Positions 1 through 11,442 of a DNA stretch of 64,000 bases are shown here, in pieces. Below the pieces are notes generated by a model. It did no database searches. It worked only from the letters and a program-made list of their open reading frames with translations, and was not told the origin of the DNA. Within the stretch, counting starts at the first letter, position 1. The number at the start of each line of letters is the position of its first letter. A program made the position numbers and the translations under genes. Source of the stretch: Paramecium octaurelia (Eukaryota > Ciliophora > Oligohymenophorea > Peniculida > Parameciidae); assembly GCA_905182995.1 (NCBI GenBank), contig CAJJDP010000092.1, positions 254,055 through 318,054 of the forward strand, in the 5' to 3' direction.

Positions 1-404
1 ATTACGAATGGTCGTTTGATGTTTGATGAGTATACTAGACATTCTCTTAAAAAGAGTCCTTTTTCTTTCCTTTGTTCTTTGCAATTCATTGGAGATCACC
101 TCCTATTACTATACAATTGTTTTCGGGTATTAACAATCAATATGTAGCTACAATTCCATATCAAATGTTTTACCTACTTTTAAGATAGTTGTTCTGTACC
201 ACTTTTCCTTCTTTATTACTTTCTCGAATTCTTTATGCTACTCAATTCGAAACTCTTACTAATCCGTTTTAGTATTACTTCCTATTCTCTGATTCTTAGA
301 CTTTTCATTGTTCTCACCCTTTTTTATGGCGATTCAGTTTTTTGTAATGTCCTATATTATAGACTCAGATGAGGTAAACGAGTAGAAGAATAAGAATGTT
401 CCAT
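1..404 (-). CDS. Basic charged protein, 5' part only (runs off the window start)
   Basis: Unrecognised. The reading frame starts at the ATG whose complement is at 402-404 (MEHSYSSTRLPHL) and runs toward coordinate 1 without reaching a TGA. A 26-nt GTA...TAG intron after a Ser-Gln-Lys-Gln stretch keeps the frame open into a Lys/Arg/Gln-rich segment (ELQRTKERKRTLFKRM) that looks helical. Several TAA/TAG codons are read as Gln. No domain is visible. The 3' end and function cannot be judged because the gene is truncated by the window. Confidence 0.6.
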
Positions 405-1172
405 ATTTTATTTTTTGAGATTACTAATGTTGGCATAGTTCATAGAAAGTATCTAGTTTTAAGTTGTATTAATTCTAATTTAAGAATTAATTGAAGATTC
501 CATAATGAAATATTTTACAAATTAAATATATTTAATTATCTTAAGTCCAACCTCTTAGAAAAAGTAGAAATACCTTGATTATAAAAACTCTAATTTGCTG
601 AAATAGCTTGATTTAAACTTATATCTCAACCTAATTTTCCTCCTTCATTCTTCTAAATTACAATTAATCTAATTAACTATAATAATTAAAAAATATTTAT
701 ATAAGTGGATGAGTGAAATTTAATTTAGAGTCAAAAAGTTAACATAATCGCCACTTTTAATAACAAAATTATAAAATACTAAATTCTTATTCTAAATAAT
801 ATTAATAAATAATAGGTAATGGCTATAAAATGATGTATGAGATTAAAAAAGTAATTCAATAATTTATGAATTCTTTTTTTTATTTGATCGCCTATTCTAA
901 TTCAAAAAAATTGATCCAAAATTTAATAATTTAAGTAGCCAATTCTTCCTCTATAAATAACCATTAATGACAATTCTTATATATATATAATATAGACATT
1001 ATCTATTATTCTATTGAATTCAGAATTCTTTAAAGAAAAGTTAGCTGTAATTATAATTTTTATTATATTTTTTCTCAGGATTAATGAGTGTAAAATAAAT
1101 GGCAAGTGGCTTTTATCAATTATATTAAATTTATATATATAGATATTATATTTGTTAGATCAACAGAAATCA
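405..1172. other. AT-rich intergenic stretch
   Basis: About 770 bases between the start of the partial gene on the left and the stop of the Myb gene. I see no sustained frame under the ciliate code on either strand, only short AT-rich runs, and no RNA gene that I recognise. Confidence 0.5.
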
Positions 1173-2186
1173 TCATAGTTTTATCAAGCATCCGTTTTTG
1201 ATTATCACTAGGGAAAATTCAGAATCTAAACTCAAAAATTCACAAAAAGAATATTCTTGAGTTAGCATCTTTTTTTATTTTTCCTAGAGAATCTCTATTT
1301 TGGATAGGATCATATCAATTTCCTGAATGTTCCAACGAGGACTGATCTCGAAATCAGTCTTATTGAGTCTTTTGGCTTTGTGACCTAATTATAGAATTAT
1401 TCGAATACCATAATATTTTTAAAGCTATTTGAATTTGTGTTTAAGAGCAAATTCGGTTCTTCTCTTGTATTTGGTGATCATTGACAATTTTAAAGATATG
1501 TCAGCCCACCTTCGTCCATTCTGAAGTAGCAATTATAGAAAGTGTAACTCCTCAGATCTAGACCATGGTTCTCTAGTTTGATTAAATGTGTATAATTACC
1601 TATTAATCTATGGATCAAGTTTGTTGTTCCATCTCTCTCTACATTGTTTAGCATTTCTAAGAATTTCAGATTTACAGATTAGATTGTATTGATTAGCAAT
1701 AGAGCTCCACTTTTTCTTGCAACGACTGGTGTTGTCCCTAAGTAATAGTTAAATATGAATACAAAATGATTTGCAACAAAGTTTTATCCTCAAAGGAAGA
1801 CCAAGGTTGTCTGGGAAGTTGTGCTTTATAGAAAGATTAGAATTTAAAGCACAATTCTGACAGACTCCTTTGCTTTGGCATTAACTTTTGGACCTTCTCC
1901 CAGTCGAAGCGATTCTTTAAATATTCGATCAATACTATACCTTTATGCATCTAGGATTTAGACTCAAGACAACGAGTTATAAGAAAATCTCTTCATTTTG
2001 ATTCCAAGCTTCGTCACAACCAATCTTGGATGACTCATAAAGTTTGATAAAGTCATCAAAATTGGGTAGAGTTTTGAAATGTAATTTGAGCTTCAAAGAT
2101 AGATATTCTGGTTCAATGGATTGAAGATTTTAGTATACTAAAGCCTAATCGTTAAGATCAGTAAATGAGCTTTGTGAAGAATTCAT
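1173..2186 (-). CDS. Myb/SANT-type DNA-binding protein
   Basis: A 311-residue protein after removal of three introns (26, 25 and 27 nt); the spliced length is exactly 312 codons. The middle carries tandem Myb-like repeats with spaced tryptophans: QPWSSFEDKTLLQIIL, then KKKWSSIANQYN with CRERWNNKLDPQINREPWS, then RRWADISLKL. The CRERWNNKLDP..PWS segment is the classic end of one Myb repeat and start of the next, so nuclear DNA binding is expected. The start at 2186 (MNSSQSSFTDL) is the first in-frame ATG. The C-terminal third is basic and has no recognised domain. The target and the type (transcription factor versus chromatin or telomere binder) cannot be told from sequence. Confidence 0.85.
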
Positions 2187-2453
2187 TTGTTTGATAAGAT
2201 TAATAATGTATTATCTGAATACATATTTTATGATTTAAAAACATGAATTTTAATGCAATAAACAGATACAATCATTAATTTACAAGGTGATATAATAGAC
2301 AATTAAGAACTTGTATCGGAATTTCTAAATTCAAACCTTACTAAGTATTATCATGAATAACAGCCATATATTAGCCGTTTCTAACTGTTAGATTACGTTA
2401 TAGCAATATATATATATATAAATATATTCGCATTTTTCCTACAGTAATAATAA

Positions 2454-3246
2454 TCATAACTTGAGTGCTCTTCTAAAATTATTATATACTATTTGTGGCA
2501 ATAGAGGTTCATTCAGATAGGTAGCACAGTCTTGGATTAATTTAATCAGAAATTTTGGATGAGATTTTTTATCTTCAGATTCTACTATGTTTGGATTGTA
2601 TTGATATGGAGCATCAGTTTCAAAAAGCAATTTATTTTTATCGATGTGATTTAATTGTTCCATTTTCATATTCAAACAAAGAGAATAATAAAAATTTGGA
2701 TATAATTTATCCAAACTCCCTGTAATTTCCTTTGGACATCCATAACTATGCATGATGATAGCAGCATTGTAATTTTATCCCTTCAATTGCTTTTTAAAGA
2801 TTTTAAGCATTTCACCTGAGGCTCTAACACAATGAATGCTCATGGATCTATTGTACTTGATAGCCAATTGTAATTAGTTTATAAAGATCTCACATTGTCT
2901 TTTTTAATCTTCCTTTTCTTTAGCTTTAATGAAATCTAATCCAATCTCTCCCACCTAGATTCTCTCATCTGATTTTAAGACATTCTCCATCTTTTCATAC
3001 TCAACATTCTATTCCTTATTGATATACCAAGGATGCAAACCAATACAGGGTATTATGAATGGATATAAGTTAAGAAGGGATGGTGGAAGAAAATCAAAAG
3101 TTGTGGAGTTACAGACTACAGATAATATGAAGAGTAGTAATACTTATATGATTTATGCCTGAATCTGTTGATTCCTTGACGATTTGTTCGACATTCTCAA
3201 AATCTTAGATGTGAGAATGAGCATCTGCATATTTTTATAATTCCAT
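2454..3246 (-). CDS. TatD-family metal-dependent hydrolase (putative DNase)
   Basis: A 254-residue TIM-barrel hydrolase with one 28-nt intron; the spliced length is exactly 255 codons. Metal-ligand motifs occur in family order: DAHSH near residue 8, GLHPW near 60, VGEIGLD near 92, SIHC near 130, MHSYG near 158 and FETDAPY near 200. These are the His/Glu/Asp ligands of TatD enzymes, which act as Mg-dependent 3'-5' nucleases in bacteria and eukaryotes. Length matches the usual 250-300 residues. It lies 15 bp downstream of the MORN gene on the same strand. The substrate here is inferred from the family only. Confidence 0.9.
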
Positions 3247-3261
3247 TAAAAATAACAAAAA

Positions 3262-3922
3262 TCATATTTTAGAAATCAATTTACCTTTTAACCAGATTCC
3301 ATTATGCTTTTCTCCATTCTTTTTAGTTAATTATCCCATTCCATTTCGACAGTCACTTTCAAAGTTTCCAACATACATAGAACCATCTTTGTAATACTCA
3401 ATTCCAGCTCCACACCTTTATCCAAACTGAAATTCCCCAATATATTTGGTGAATTAGGAATTTACATCATGATTATACATAATACCATTACCATGCATTT
3501 GATCATTAAATAATACTCCTTCATAAACCAAAATGCCTTAAGCATTATACAATTTACCGAGGCCTGTTCTGTATAGTCCAGAACCTATATCTTCTTATTA
3601 TTCTTATTTGATATCCTTAATAATTATTTTATCTGAACTTTTGGAGTACTTTTTAAGCACCTCTCGATTGGATTTCATCAGTTTAATGAGTGTGTCATTG
3701 TCAAAGTTTTAAACTTTTTTAATTGGAGAATCTTCTACCTTGGAATTCCGTTGATGTGTGGTAGCAAATGGAGCATAATTAGTAATAATCTAAAAGAGAT
3801 ATTGCTATATAAAATTACAGTACGATATGGTCCAATAGGTCTACCTGATTTTATGTAAAATAAGTATTACTTGCAGAAGCAGTTGATGGTTTTAAGGGAC
3901 TTGAAGTGTTGGTTGATTGCAT
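3262..3922 (-). CDS. MORN-repeat protein
   Basis: A 201-residue protein with two introns (26 and 29 nt); removal leaves exactly 202 codons. The N-terminal half is low-complexity Ser/Thr/Pro (TNTSSPLKPSTASAS) followed by a charged helix. The C-terminal half shows four or five MORN-type units of the form Y-x-G-x-(7-9)-G-x-G, for example YEGVLFNDQMHGNGIMY, YIGEFQFGQRCGAGIEY and YVGNFESDCRNGMGQL. MORN repeats typically bind phospholipid or scaffold cortical and ciliary complexes in protists. Neighbours on the same strand are only 15 bp (TatD side) and 32 bp away. The specific function is unknown. Confidence 0.85.
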
Positions 3923-3954
3923 TTTATTATATATTTATATTTGTGTTTTAAGTC

Positions 3955-4204
3955 TCAGAAAATCAATTTCTTTGGGGATTGATAATCCTATGGATCAACA
4001 TAATAGTCTTCTCCCATTTTCTGTGTCTGTGATGTTACTGCTCCTCTGTAAATCAGGAATGATAGAATTAATGTTGGAATTGCTATATGAACTGAGTGTC
4101 TAAACCATTATCTATTGTAGAGCCAGGCATCACTCTAGAGACATTTATGAGATCATTATTACCAACACATAACGAGGAATTGGATATTTCTAAAAACCTC
4201 CCAT
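3955..4204 (-). CDS. Small single-pass membrane protein, probably mitochondrial
   Basis: A 73-residue protein (74 codons after removing one 28-nt intron). It has a short N-terminal region (MGGFQKYPIPRYVL), a Trp/His-rich stretch, one hydrophobic span (IAIPTLILSFLIY) and a polar C-terminus. Size and layout resemble accessory subunits of respiratory complexes, but I recognise no family, so this is inference. It ends 32 bp before the MORN gene on the same strand. Confidence 0.6.
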
Positions 4205-4559
4205 TTTACAATATTTTAATTAATAATAATTATCACAAGTAATATTTCTATGTATTTAAAATGAGGATTCAGTTATTTGAGAGGAATATCAGAATGTCAA
4301 TTGAATATGTTATAGGTAATTAATATTATTTAAGATTTGAAGAGGATGATAAATATCAATACAAAAGTAGGAATTTAATTATTAATAAATATTATCAATA
4401 TATAATGTTAGAAATAAAAGATTGAAATTAATATCTTTTAATTTGATATAATTTTACTCTCCTCTCCAGAGAAACATTTTTGGTGGCCAATTTAGCATTC
4501 CAATAAAATATTAAAATCCAATTTACTTTATTTAATATAATATTATCTTTTTATATCAA
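4205..4559. other. Intergenic region between divergent genes
   Basis: About 355 AT-rich bases separating the minus-strand small membrane protein from the plus-strand gene at 4560. It presumably holds both promoters. I see no coding frame or RNA gene in it. Confidence 0.5.
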
Positions 4560-5003
4560 ATGACTACGACCTTGGGACCCAAGTTAAAGTTTGTGATGCC
4601 TCCCAAAAAGATTGTCGTAAACGAAGAGATTCTTGAAGGGAATTGCGATCCAGAATTGAGATAATGGAGTCTTTCCAAAGTGGAACGCAAAGTAAGTTTT
4701 GCAGCTTCGACTCTGGTATTCCTCAGATACTCAGAAGAGGAAATTACACATTTTAGATAAAGATTGAGATCCTAATTACAATGTAGTATAGAGTCGATCG
4801 AGTCTTCATATTTAAATCCATAATTGTGTAGTTTGGGCAAATCCAACAGAAGGAAGTCCTGCTTCAAGGAATACGATGATCAATTCAATTGATTACTTGC
4901 TTCATGTACTCAATAGCTCTATATAAACTTCAGTAGATATTACATTTTATTTTTAAAATTTTATTCATTAATTTAATAGATGTCAATCAATGAAGTTGAA
5001 TGA
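4560..5003 (+). CDS. Unrecognised small protein (exon structure uncertain)
   Basis: Starts MTTTLGPKLKFVMPPKK. The first exon to about 4690 is clear. Beyond it all three frames are partly open, and the most protein-like 3' segment (VVWANPTEGSPASRNTM, near 4830-4890) is in a different frame from the start, so at least two short introns must be assumed. A final AT-rich intron of about 47 nt would lead to a TGA at 5001-5003. No domain is recognised. The gene is real in my view because of the amino-acid balance of its segments, but the exact product is not established. Confidence 0.45.
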
Positions 5004-5060
5004 GGAGAGCAACAGAACATTTATAATATATTGTACTAATGATATAAAACTTAACTATCA

Positions 5061-7633
5061 TCAAATAATTTTCTATTTCATCGAACTGAATTGGGTTTCA
5101 AACTTATACACCCTCTAAATTACTCTTTTCATCAGGAATCTTTCCCATCCATCCAACCACCTAATCATAAGTTTAAATTATGTTACTTGTGCATCTCCTC
5201 TCGACTTCCCCCCTGTTGTATCCAATTCTCTAAGGTGGAGTTCAATTTCTCAATTAATGGCTGGAATATCATTTCAATATGTGGATCAATTTCCTCCATC
5301 CACTTGAAAATCTCCTTTATTGGCTGCACATTCTGATTTTACGGGTTGATTTCCAAATTGTGAAGACAGAACAACATCTTCGGTAAAACTGACATGTATA
5401 ATAGATTTTTCCAATTTTCTCCTAAATATCTGGCCCAAGGTTACAGTACACTAAAGCCAAAGTCATCTCTATTAGTAAATTTCAATTGTTTCAATTTCTT
5501 CTCCACTTCCTCTAGCAATTCCTTGCTGTTCAGTTTAGAATTGATCCAAGGTTACAACCATTAATGTAAAGATATTGTTGAATTCAGATTCCATTCCTAA
5601 ATCTTAAGTTTTAGTTTGGACATAACTATACCCATAATATCCTTTTATACTTATTAATCCAACAATCTTATAGTCTAAAATTGATTAACCCCCGTTTCTT
5701 CAGTTTCAACCAAGGCCAAGTCTTTCATCCACAATTCTAAAAATTCTACTAAATAATTTTCTTATGTTGGATCATATGCTGAAGAAAGATAATTTCTTAG
5801 TCTGATTAGAATGGGGGCAATCAATATCCCAATAAATCTTTTTAAATTATTCACATCCGAAGTTGAAATTTAATTATTTATTATAAAAACATCTAATTAT
5901 TCAGCATATTTGCTTAAATTTTAAGATTTCTTCTAAATATACACATCCTTGGCCAAAGTGATTACTTTTGATATTAAGTGATGTTCATTTTATAAAATAT
6001 CCATTTTTGTAATAGGTCCTTTCCACTTAATTGTCATTACCTTAATTTCCTATTCTGCATCTTTGACCAACAATCCAATTAAATTAAACTATATGAATTA
6101 ATCACTGAACTTCCTAAAGCATTCTTCAAACTTTGCAAAAATTGGAAATTAATCATTCGAAATCAGAACCTCATCCTCTTTAAAGAATTTTAAATATTTT
6201 AAAAAGTCCTCCTTTCTTTTCACAGAATCGTTCCACTATGTAAATTATAATAATTCTTCTTTTTTTTCATGTTCCAGAATAATAATTTTATCCTTTTCCT
6301 TCTTAATACTCTATTCATTATTCTCCCATTTTCCTAAACGTTTTTCTAAAATCTTTTACACTGACCAAGTTAGTTCTTGAACTTCCTTCAAATATTCCCT
6401 AACTACTTTATTACTTGACACTTACACATCCTAACTCTTATTTAAATAATCATTAATATCACTACCAGTCATATCAATTATCTTGTACTTATTACTATTC
6501 TAATTGTCTTTATTAAGATTATCCATTATGTGATTCCTATCTAAATTCAGCACGTCTTCCTTCTTGTTTTAAACAATAGGCTATCCATCTTATTTATTTC
6601 TCTTTTTTCTCCATAGTTTTTCATATTTACTGAGTTTTTTAGATTAAAAAAAAGGCTTCTAATTATTGTCCTAAGTGGAATTATTCTCATTTTCTTGTTC
6701 GTCCTCCTCATTTTAATATTCATATTCCTAGACTCCCTCCCCTGTAAATGATTATTTCTTAACTGCAATCACTGGTTCCAGAATACCTTACTTATTAGCT
6801 CCTAACCCTTCTCCATATTTATATCCTAATTTCTACAAAAACTTCAACCCAACACCATAATCATGTTCTTCCACTCTTTTTTCTAATGTTTTTTTTTCTT
6901 ATTAAGATAGATTTTTTTTATTTCTACTATCTTTAAATGCAACCTGCTCTACGGTTATTGTTTTCTTGCCATCATCTTCTTTGAAAACTTGTGGTTTCTT
7001 CTTTAAAATACCCTTCGGTTTAGGAGATGGAGTTTAACTCACTACCTCAATTATGGAATCATCACTCTCATCATCTTAAGCTTCTCCTTCAGAATCAGAA
7101 TTGAGTCTGTACAATTACCAAGAACGTCTTATGTTATTTGAAAGATGAAGCTTCTCTGCCAAGGTCAAATACTCATCTTCATTTTTAACTATCGGATGGA
7201 CAACATTGTTCTCAAGATTAAATTGAACCTATCGCTTTTACTTTATCCTATACTCTGTTTGGTTGACTTTTTCATTCTTCGGCATATTCTTATCAATTAT
7301 CTTTACTGTCACACCCTTCTCCACATTAGACAAAAGTGAGGCATTGGATTTTTGAAAATTAGCGAATGCTTAATTTCTCTGGTATTCTTTATATATTTGT
7401 TAGTGTTAATTGTTGGGAGATTCCTAAACTTACTCTTTTGGATTTTATTCGAACTATTCCTAAAAGAGATTTAATCGAGCTCTCTATTGTTATTTTTGAG
7501 GAATCTTATATTTTGGTATTTCCATTTCCATTTCATGTTAATCATCATCATTTACCTTAGATTTCTTAAATCCCAAGCCTGTATGAAATAGTAAATCATC
7601 ATCACTGCTAAGATTGTCAAGATCAACTTTCAT
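5061..7633 (-). CDS. TFIP11/Ntr1-like G-patch splicing factor
   Basis: An 848-residue protein with a single 26-nt intron near the 3' end; the spliced length is exactly 849 codons. An acidic N-terminus (NLSSDDDLLFHTGLGF) is followed by a charged region and a G-patch near residue 260 with LKFLQKLGYKYGEGLG then QGILEPV. The C-terminal half is a helical GCF-like domain ending in the W-x-x-GW motif typical of TFIP11 (EEMHKWLDGWERFL). TFIP11/Spp382-Ntr1 recruits the helicase DHX15/Prp43 through its G-patch to dismantle the intron-lariat spliceosome. That role is from family knowledge. In a genome with tiny abundant introns this is a housekeeping gene. Confidence 0.9.
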
Positions 7634-7671
7634 CGATTTTAATAATTTATATTATGTATTTATTAACTTCA

Positions 7672-8047
7672 TCAAGAAGCATAATAATCCTTATTAGGTC
7701 TTTCCTCTTGCTCTGTTCTTCTCAAGTAAGCCAACTCATATGAAAAATATGCAAACCAAGAAATACCCATAACCATCCAAAAAGCACCATCCTTTCTATC
7801 ATAGTTTAATAGATTTCGTACTTGTAATTGATAGTCCAAGGTCTGTAGTCCTTTGGATAAGTGAATTATTCAGTATAAGCTATTGGGGCTTATTGTCCTG
7901 GATTGAAATTTCTAATACTTGATAAGATTTGAATTACCTCAATGGTCGGGACAAGTTGACACTTTTGGTATGGCTTAATCCAATTTACTCAAGTTTGGAC
8001 ACATTTGTTTATCCATAACGATAAGCTGCCCTTTGTATAAAATTCAT
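7672..8047 (-). CDS. Small single-pass membrane protein, probably mitochondrial
   Basis: A protein of about 107 residues with two 26-nt GTA...TAG introns that are required for a continuous frame. The N-terminus (MNFIQRAAYRYGQTN) is Arg-rich and acid-free like a mitochondrial presequence. After a Pro/Tyr-rich segment (YPKDYRPWTINY) comes one Trp/Phe/Met-rich membrane span (FWMVMGISWFAYFSYELAY) and a charged tail ending NKDYYAS. This looks like an accessory respiratory-chain subunit, but no family is recognised. It is transcribed divergently from the DCAF13 gene across only 34 bp. Confidence 0.75.
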
Positions 8048-8081
8048 TTTTAATATTAATATATGTATATATTAATAATTT
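8048..8081. promoter_or_regulatory. 34-bp bidirectional spacer between two start codons
   Basis: The start codons of the small membrane protein (minus, 8047) and DCAF13 (plus, 8082) are separated by 34 bases of nearly pure A/T. Both promoters and both 5' UTRs must fit in, or extend beyond, this interval. Confidence 0.6.
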
Positions 8082-9453
8082 ATGGTAAAATTCAACACAA
8101 TCTGTAGGTCTGGTTAAGAAAGATCGACAAATGCTGATATTACTAAAGTATATAGGAATCCTAATCCAAAAGTACATCCTTTAGCACATGCTAGAGAATA
8201 TCAACGTGCTTTGGTGGCTACAAAAGTAGAGAAAATATATGCTCAACCATTCTTGGGAGCATTGAATGGACACTCAGATGGAGTAAGTTGCATTGAAGCA
8301 TGCAGATTCAATTTGTCAAAATTAGTAAGTGGAAGCTATGATGGAGAAATACGAATTTGGGATATTCCCAGTAGAAGAACATTAGTTTAATTAAGTATGG
8401 AAATAATCACTAAATTTAATAGATGCACATTAATAGATGGTGAAGGGAGTTTCATTTAGTAGAGATGGAATGCGTGTAGTTTCTTCTGGCGAAGACAAAA
8501 CCATCAATTTGTATGATTTTCCTTAATTATTGGAATAATCAAATAATACATTTTAAGAACCATTGATGAGATATTTAAGTAAAGGAACTTTGGGGAATGT
8601 TGATCATAATTACTAGTTATCGTAATTTGCTACTGCAGGATAAGTAGTTTAGGTTTGGGATTATGAAAGACCAAAGCCAATAATGAAATTCTAATGGGGA
8701 GTGGATTCAGTGAGTTGTGTGAAATATTCTCCAGCTGATAGTAATTTAATTTGTGGAACTTCAATGGATAGATGTGTAATATTGTATGACGTAAGAGCTG
8801 AATCTGCAATTCATAAAGTGGCTATGTTGAACAAGTCTTAATGTTTGGCATGGAATCCCATTGAACCATTAAATATTGTAATTGGGAATGATGATTCTAA
8901 TTGTTATACATATGATATCAGGAAGATTGAATAGCCTACCATGATTCATAAAGATCACATTTCAGCTGTCATGTCAGTTGCATTTAGTTCAAGTGGGAGG
9001 GAATTCGTTTCTGGATCATTTGACAGAACTATTAGGATATTCCCATTCAATAAAGGGTATTCAAGGGAAGTTTATCACGGATAGAGAATGCAATAAGTGA
9101 ACTCAGTTTCATTCTCAGCTGATGCTTAATTTGTGTATAGTGGATCAAATGATATGAATATCAGAATTTGGAAGGTCAATGCCAGTCAGAAGGTAGGAAC
9201 TATTAATCAAAGAGAAGTCAATGCAACGAATTATAGATAGGCACTGAAAGAGAAGTTTAAGTATAATCCAGAAATCAAGAGAATTGCAAAACATAGACAT
9301 CTACCTAAATACCTAATGAATAAAAAGAAGTAGAGACAAGAGATGAAGGAATCTAAGAATAGAAAACAACGAAATGCAGAACTCAACAATCCAGGGTAAT
9401 ACGAGGCTCCAAAACCAGAGAAATAATAAAGGGTCGAACAATTTATTTAATGA
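8082..9453 (+). CDS. DCAF13/Sof1-like WD40 ribosome-biogenesis factor
   Basis: About 447 residues with one 28-nt intron. The N-terminus carries the family-specific RNPNPKVHPLAHAREYQRAL block, then about seven WD repeats (for example SGSYDGEIRIWDI, CGTSMDRCVILYDV, SGSFDRTIRIFPF, SGSNDMNIRIWKV). The C-terminal Sof1 domain is unmistakable: LKEKFKYNPEIKRIAKHRHL followed by PKYLMNKKKQR and a lysine-rich tail. DCAF13/Sof1 is a U3 snoRNP/small-subunit processome component needed for 18S rRNA maturation in the nucleolus. Start and stop fit the usual length of 440-490 residues. Confidence 0.95.
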
Positions 9454-9574
9454 TATATAAATGTGTTTTAACAAAATTTAAAAGTTTAATAAGTTAATTA
9501 ATTAAAATATGAAGAAAAAGCTATATAAATTATCATTATTTTAAATACTTAATTTTTATTTAACAGGTTTAGCG

Positions 9575-10417
9575 ATGGATCAAGTGGTTCTTAACGAATA
9601 TTTTTCAACGCAGGAAGAAGAGATAGATGAAAATAACCATCATTCTGAAAATTCTAGAGAAATAATGCTTTCGTTAAGAGGAGCTTTTTAAAATGGTCTC
9701 TTCTCTTATAAAATGTATTCAGAATGCCGACAAGAATATGTTTTAGAAAAATAGTTTAAAACAACAGAAATGGAAAAAGACATGTTGTACATTATAGCAG
9801 ATTATATGCATTCACTCTTTAAAGTCCATGCATATGTTAATAAAGCAACATATGCTTGGTATGTTCATCATTATTAAAACAGTCCTAATTTTATTAATTA
9901 TGCTATTGAACTGCCTAAAATAAAGCATCAGATTCTTGAAGCAGAGGTAGATTGGTATATTGAAAATATCACAAAAGACCTAGAAATGGTTGCAAAAGAA
10001 AACTGTCCTTCTTTATTTCAACCTGTTGCAGAGCAAGATCCACGAGAAGCCTGCCATACTCGTGCTGTCATTAATCATGCATTAGAACACTTAGAATCTA
10101 TTGCAACAAAAATGACTCCTGCGAATACTTAAGATTACACAAAAAAGATAGAACGATATACATGGTGCTTAACAGGGATGGTCCCTTTACTCCCAGTTCA
10201 AGAATAAGACCCGTTAAATAATATGGCATTCATTAACGCTGGCAGAAAGCACGCAAAAAAATTCAACAGATCGCCCTTTGATTTATTTTTAGCACCCTTT
10301 ATGATCTCTTTGTCTTACTAATAAGTCTATTTAAATGATTTTCTTTTTGTTTACATATCCCTTATTCATTTTTATCTATTTTTCTCATATTTTGCAAAAA
10401 TAATTCCTTTTTTTTGA
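9575..10417 (+). CDS. Unrecognised 280-residue protein of unusual composition
   Basis: An intronless frame of 281 codons from MDQVVLNEYF to a TGA at 10415. It is rich in His, Tyr, Glu and Met (KDMLYIIADYMHSLFK, EACHTRAVINHALEH) and appears all-helical. The last about 30 residues (FLFVYISLIHFYLFFSY) are hydrophobic and may be intron or run-on sequence rather than coding. It uses five TAA/TAG codons as Gln but also more CTG, GCC and CCC codons than its neighbours. No family recognised. Context is an island with other unrecognised frames and an ABC remnant, so horizontal origin is possible but unproven. Confidence 0.6.
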
Positions 10418-10814
10418 TTTATTTAGGATCAAAATACATCTCCTTTAGAGAAGAGTCAATACCAATAACGAATTCGAAGAAGAAAACCGTTGTAAAGATT
10501 TTTCTGAAAGTCTTTCAATATTAGCTCATAGTATGAAATCAAATTTTTTTTTCGACAAGGCAATTATCAATAGTTGTAAAAACCTGTTAACGTCGAGATT
10601 GTAGAAATTATTAGATCTTCTACAATAGAACAGAAAGGAATTTTAGAACCAATATATGGACAAGTAATATCTATTTTTTCCTATTTTGTAAATTAGACAA
10701 TAACACAATTTCTCCTAATTAAATAGAGATTGTTTTTTATTTAAAAAAGTGTAGTGTTTTCGTTATGTTAATTAATTATTTTAAACTATTCATCCATATC
10801 TGATGAATTTCTGA
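10416..10814 (+). CDS. Coding-like frame without clear start, perhaps a 3' exon of the preceding gene
   Basis: About 130 codons open in a frame +1 to the preceding gene, with a plausible helical protein (NEFEEENRCKDFSESLSILA, LTSRLQKLLDLLQQNRKEF) up to about 10680, then A/T-rich degenerate sequence to TGA at 10812. It may be joined to the 9575 gene by splicing out the hydrophobic 3' end of that frame (a TTTAG acceptor lies near 10427), or it may be a decayed fragment. No domain recognised. Confidence 0.35.
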
Positions 10815-11089
10815 ACTCTATACTCGAAGCATATTGTACTCATTCATATAAATTATTCAAAGAATCATAGATCTTTATAAGCAGCAATCAAACCTTTAGT
10901 TCAATTCACTCAGAATAACCTCAATTTATGCAAATAGTATTTTGACAAATCCGAAGAAAGCGAATAATCATTTGACTTCAACACCACTGATATTAACCAG
11001 ACTTAAATTAAATATTGATGCCTATAACAGAACCACCTTAATTATGAGAAACATCCCGCAAATTTAGAAGCGTATTAAACATCATTCGA

Positions 11090-11442
11090 TATAGTTACCC
11101 TAGGGGATCTTTAGAAGGATAATGCGAGCATCTAAAATCAAATGGCCATTTTTATTATGTATATTTCTAAAGAGTATATGACTTTTTTGTTGGAGAGAAA
11201 GGCCGAAATTACCAGTTGGTTCAAAGACAGAGAATTATTTTAGCAAGTGGTATTTTAAAAGATGCACATATTCTTATTTTAGATGAAGCAACATCAAATA
11301 TGGATTAACTGACAGTGCAGAATATTCAAAATCATTTATGGGAGTTTATGAAAATTAAACAAATATAATTATAACTCATAGATTATTAACTTTATTGTTT
11401 ATGGGTAGAATACTTGTATTGCATCGTAAAAAATCATAAAAG
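11090..11442 (+). pseudogene. Scrambled remnant of an ABC-transporter nucleotide-binding domain
   Basis: Around 11190-11300 the frame reads VGEKGRNYQLVQRQRIIL then DAHILILDEATSNMD, matching the signature, Walker B and D-loop of an ABC exporter NBD, but the LSGGQ signature is degraded to YQLVQ. About 40 codons later the H-loop (NIIITHRLLTL, RILVLHRK) continues in a different frame, so a one-base shift breaks the gene near 11340. Just upstream, LEGQCEHLKSNGHFYYVY resembles the end of an NBD, which should follow the H-loop rather than precede the signature. No Walker A was found. It is a non-functional, rearranged fragment. Confidence 0.7.

Noticed and set aside
1340..1375. Short palindrome gactgat...atcagtc
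   Set aside because: It lies inside the Myb coding sequence and is only a 7-bp stem; no sign of a functional RNA.
2405..2430. TA-dinucleotide run as a telomere or regulatory repeat
   Set aside because: Simple AT-rich microsatellite; ciliate telomere repeats (G4T2/G3T3 type) are not seen anywhere in the window.
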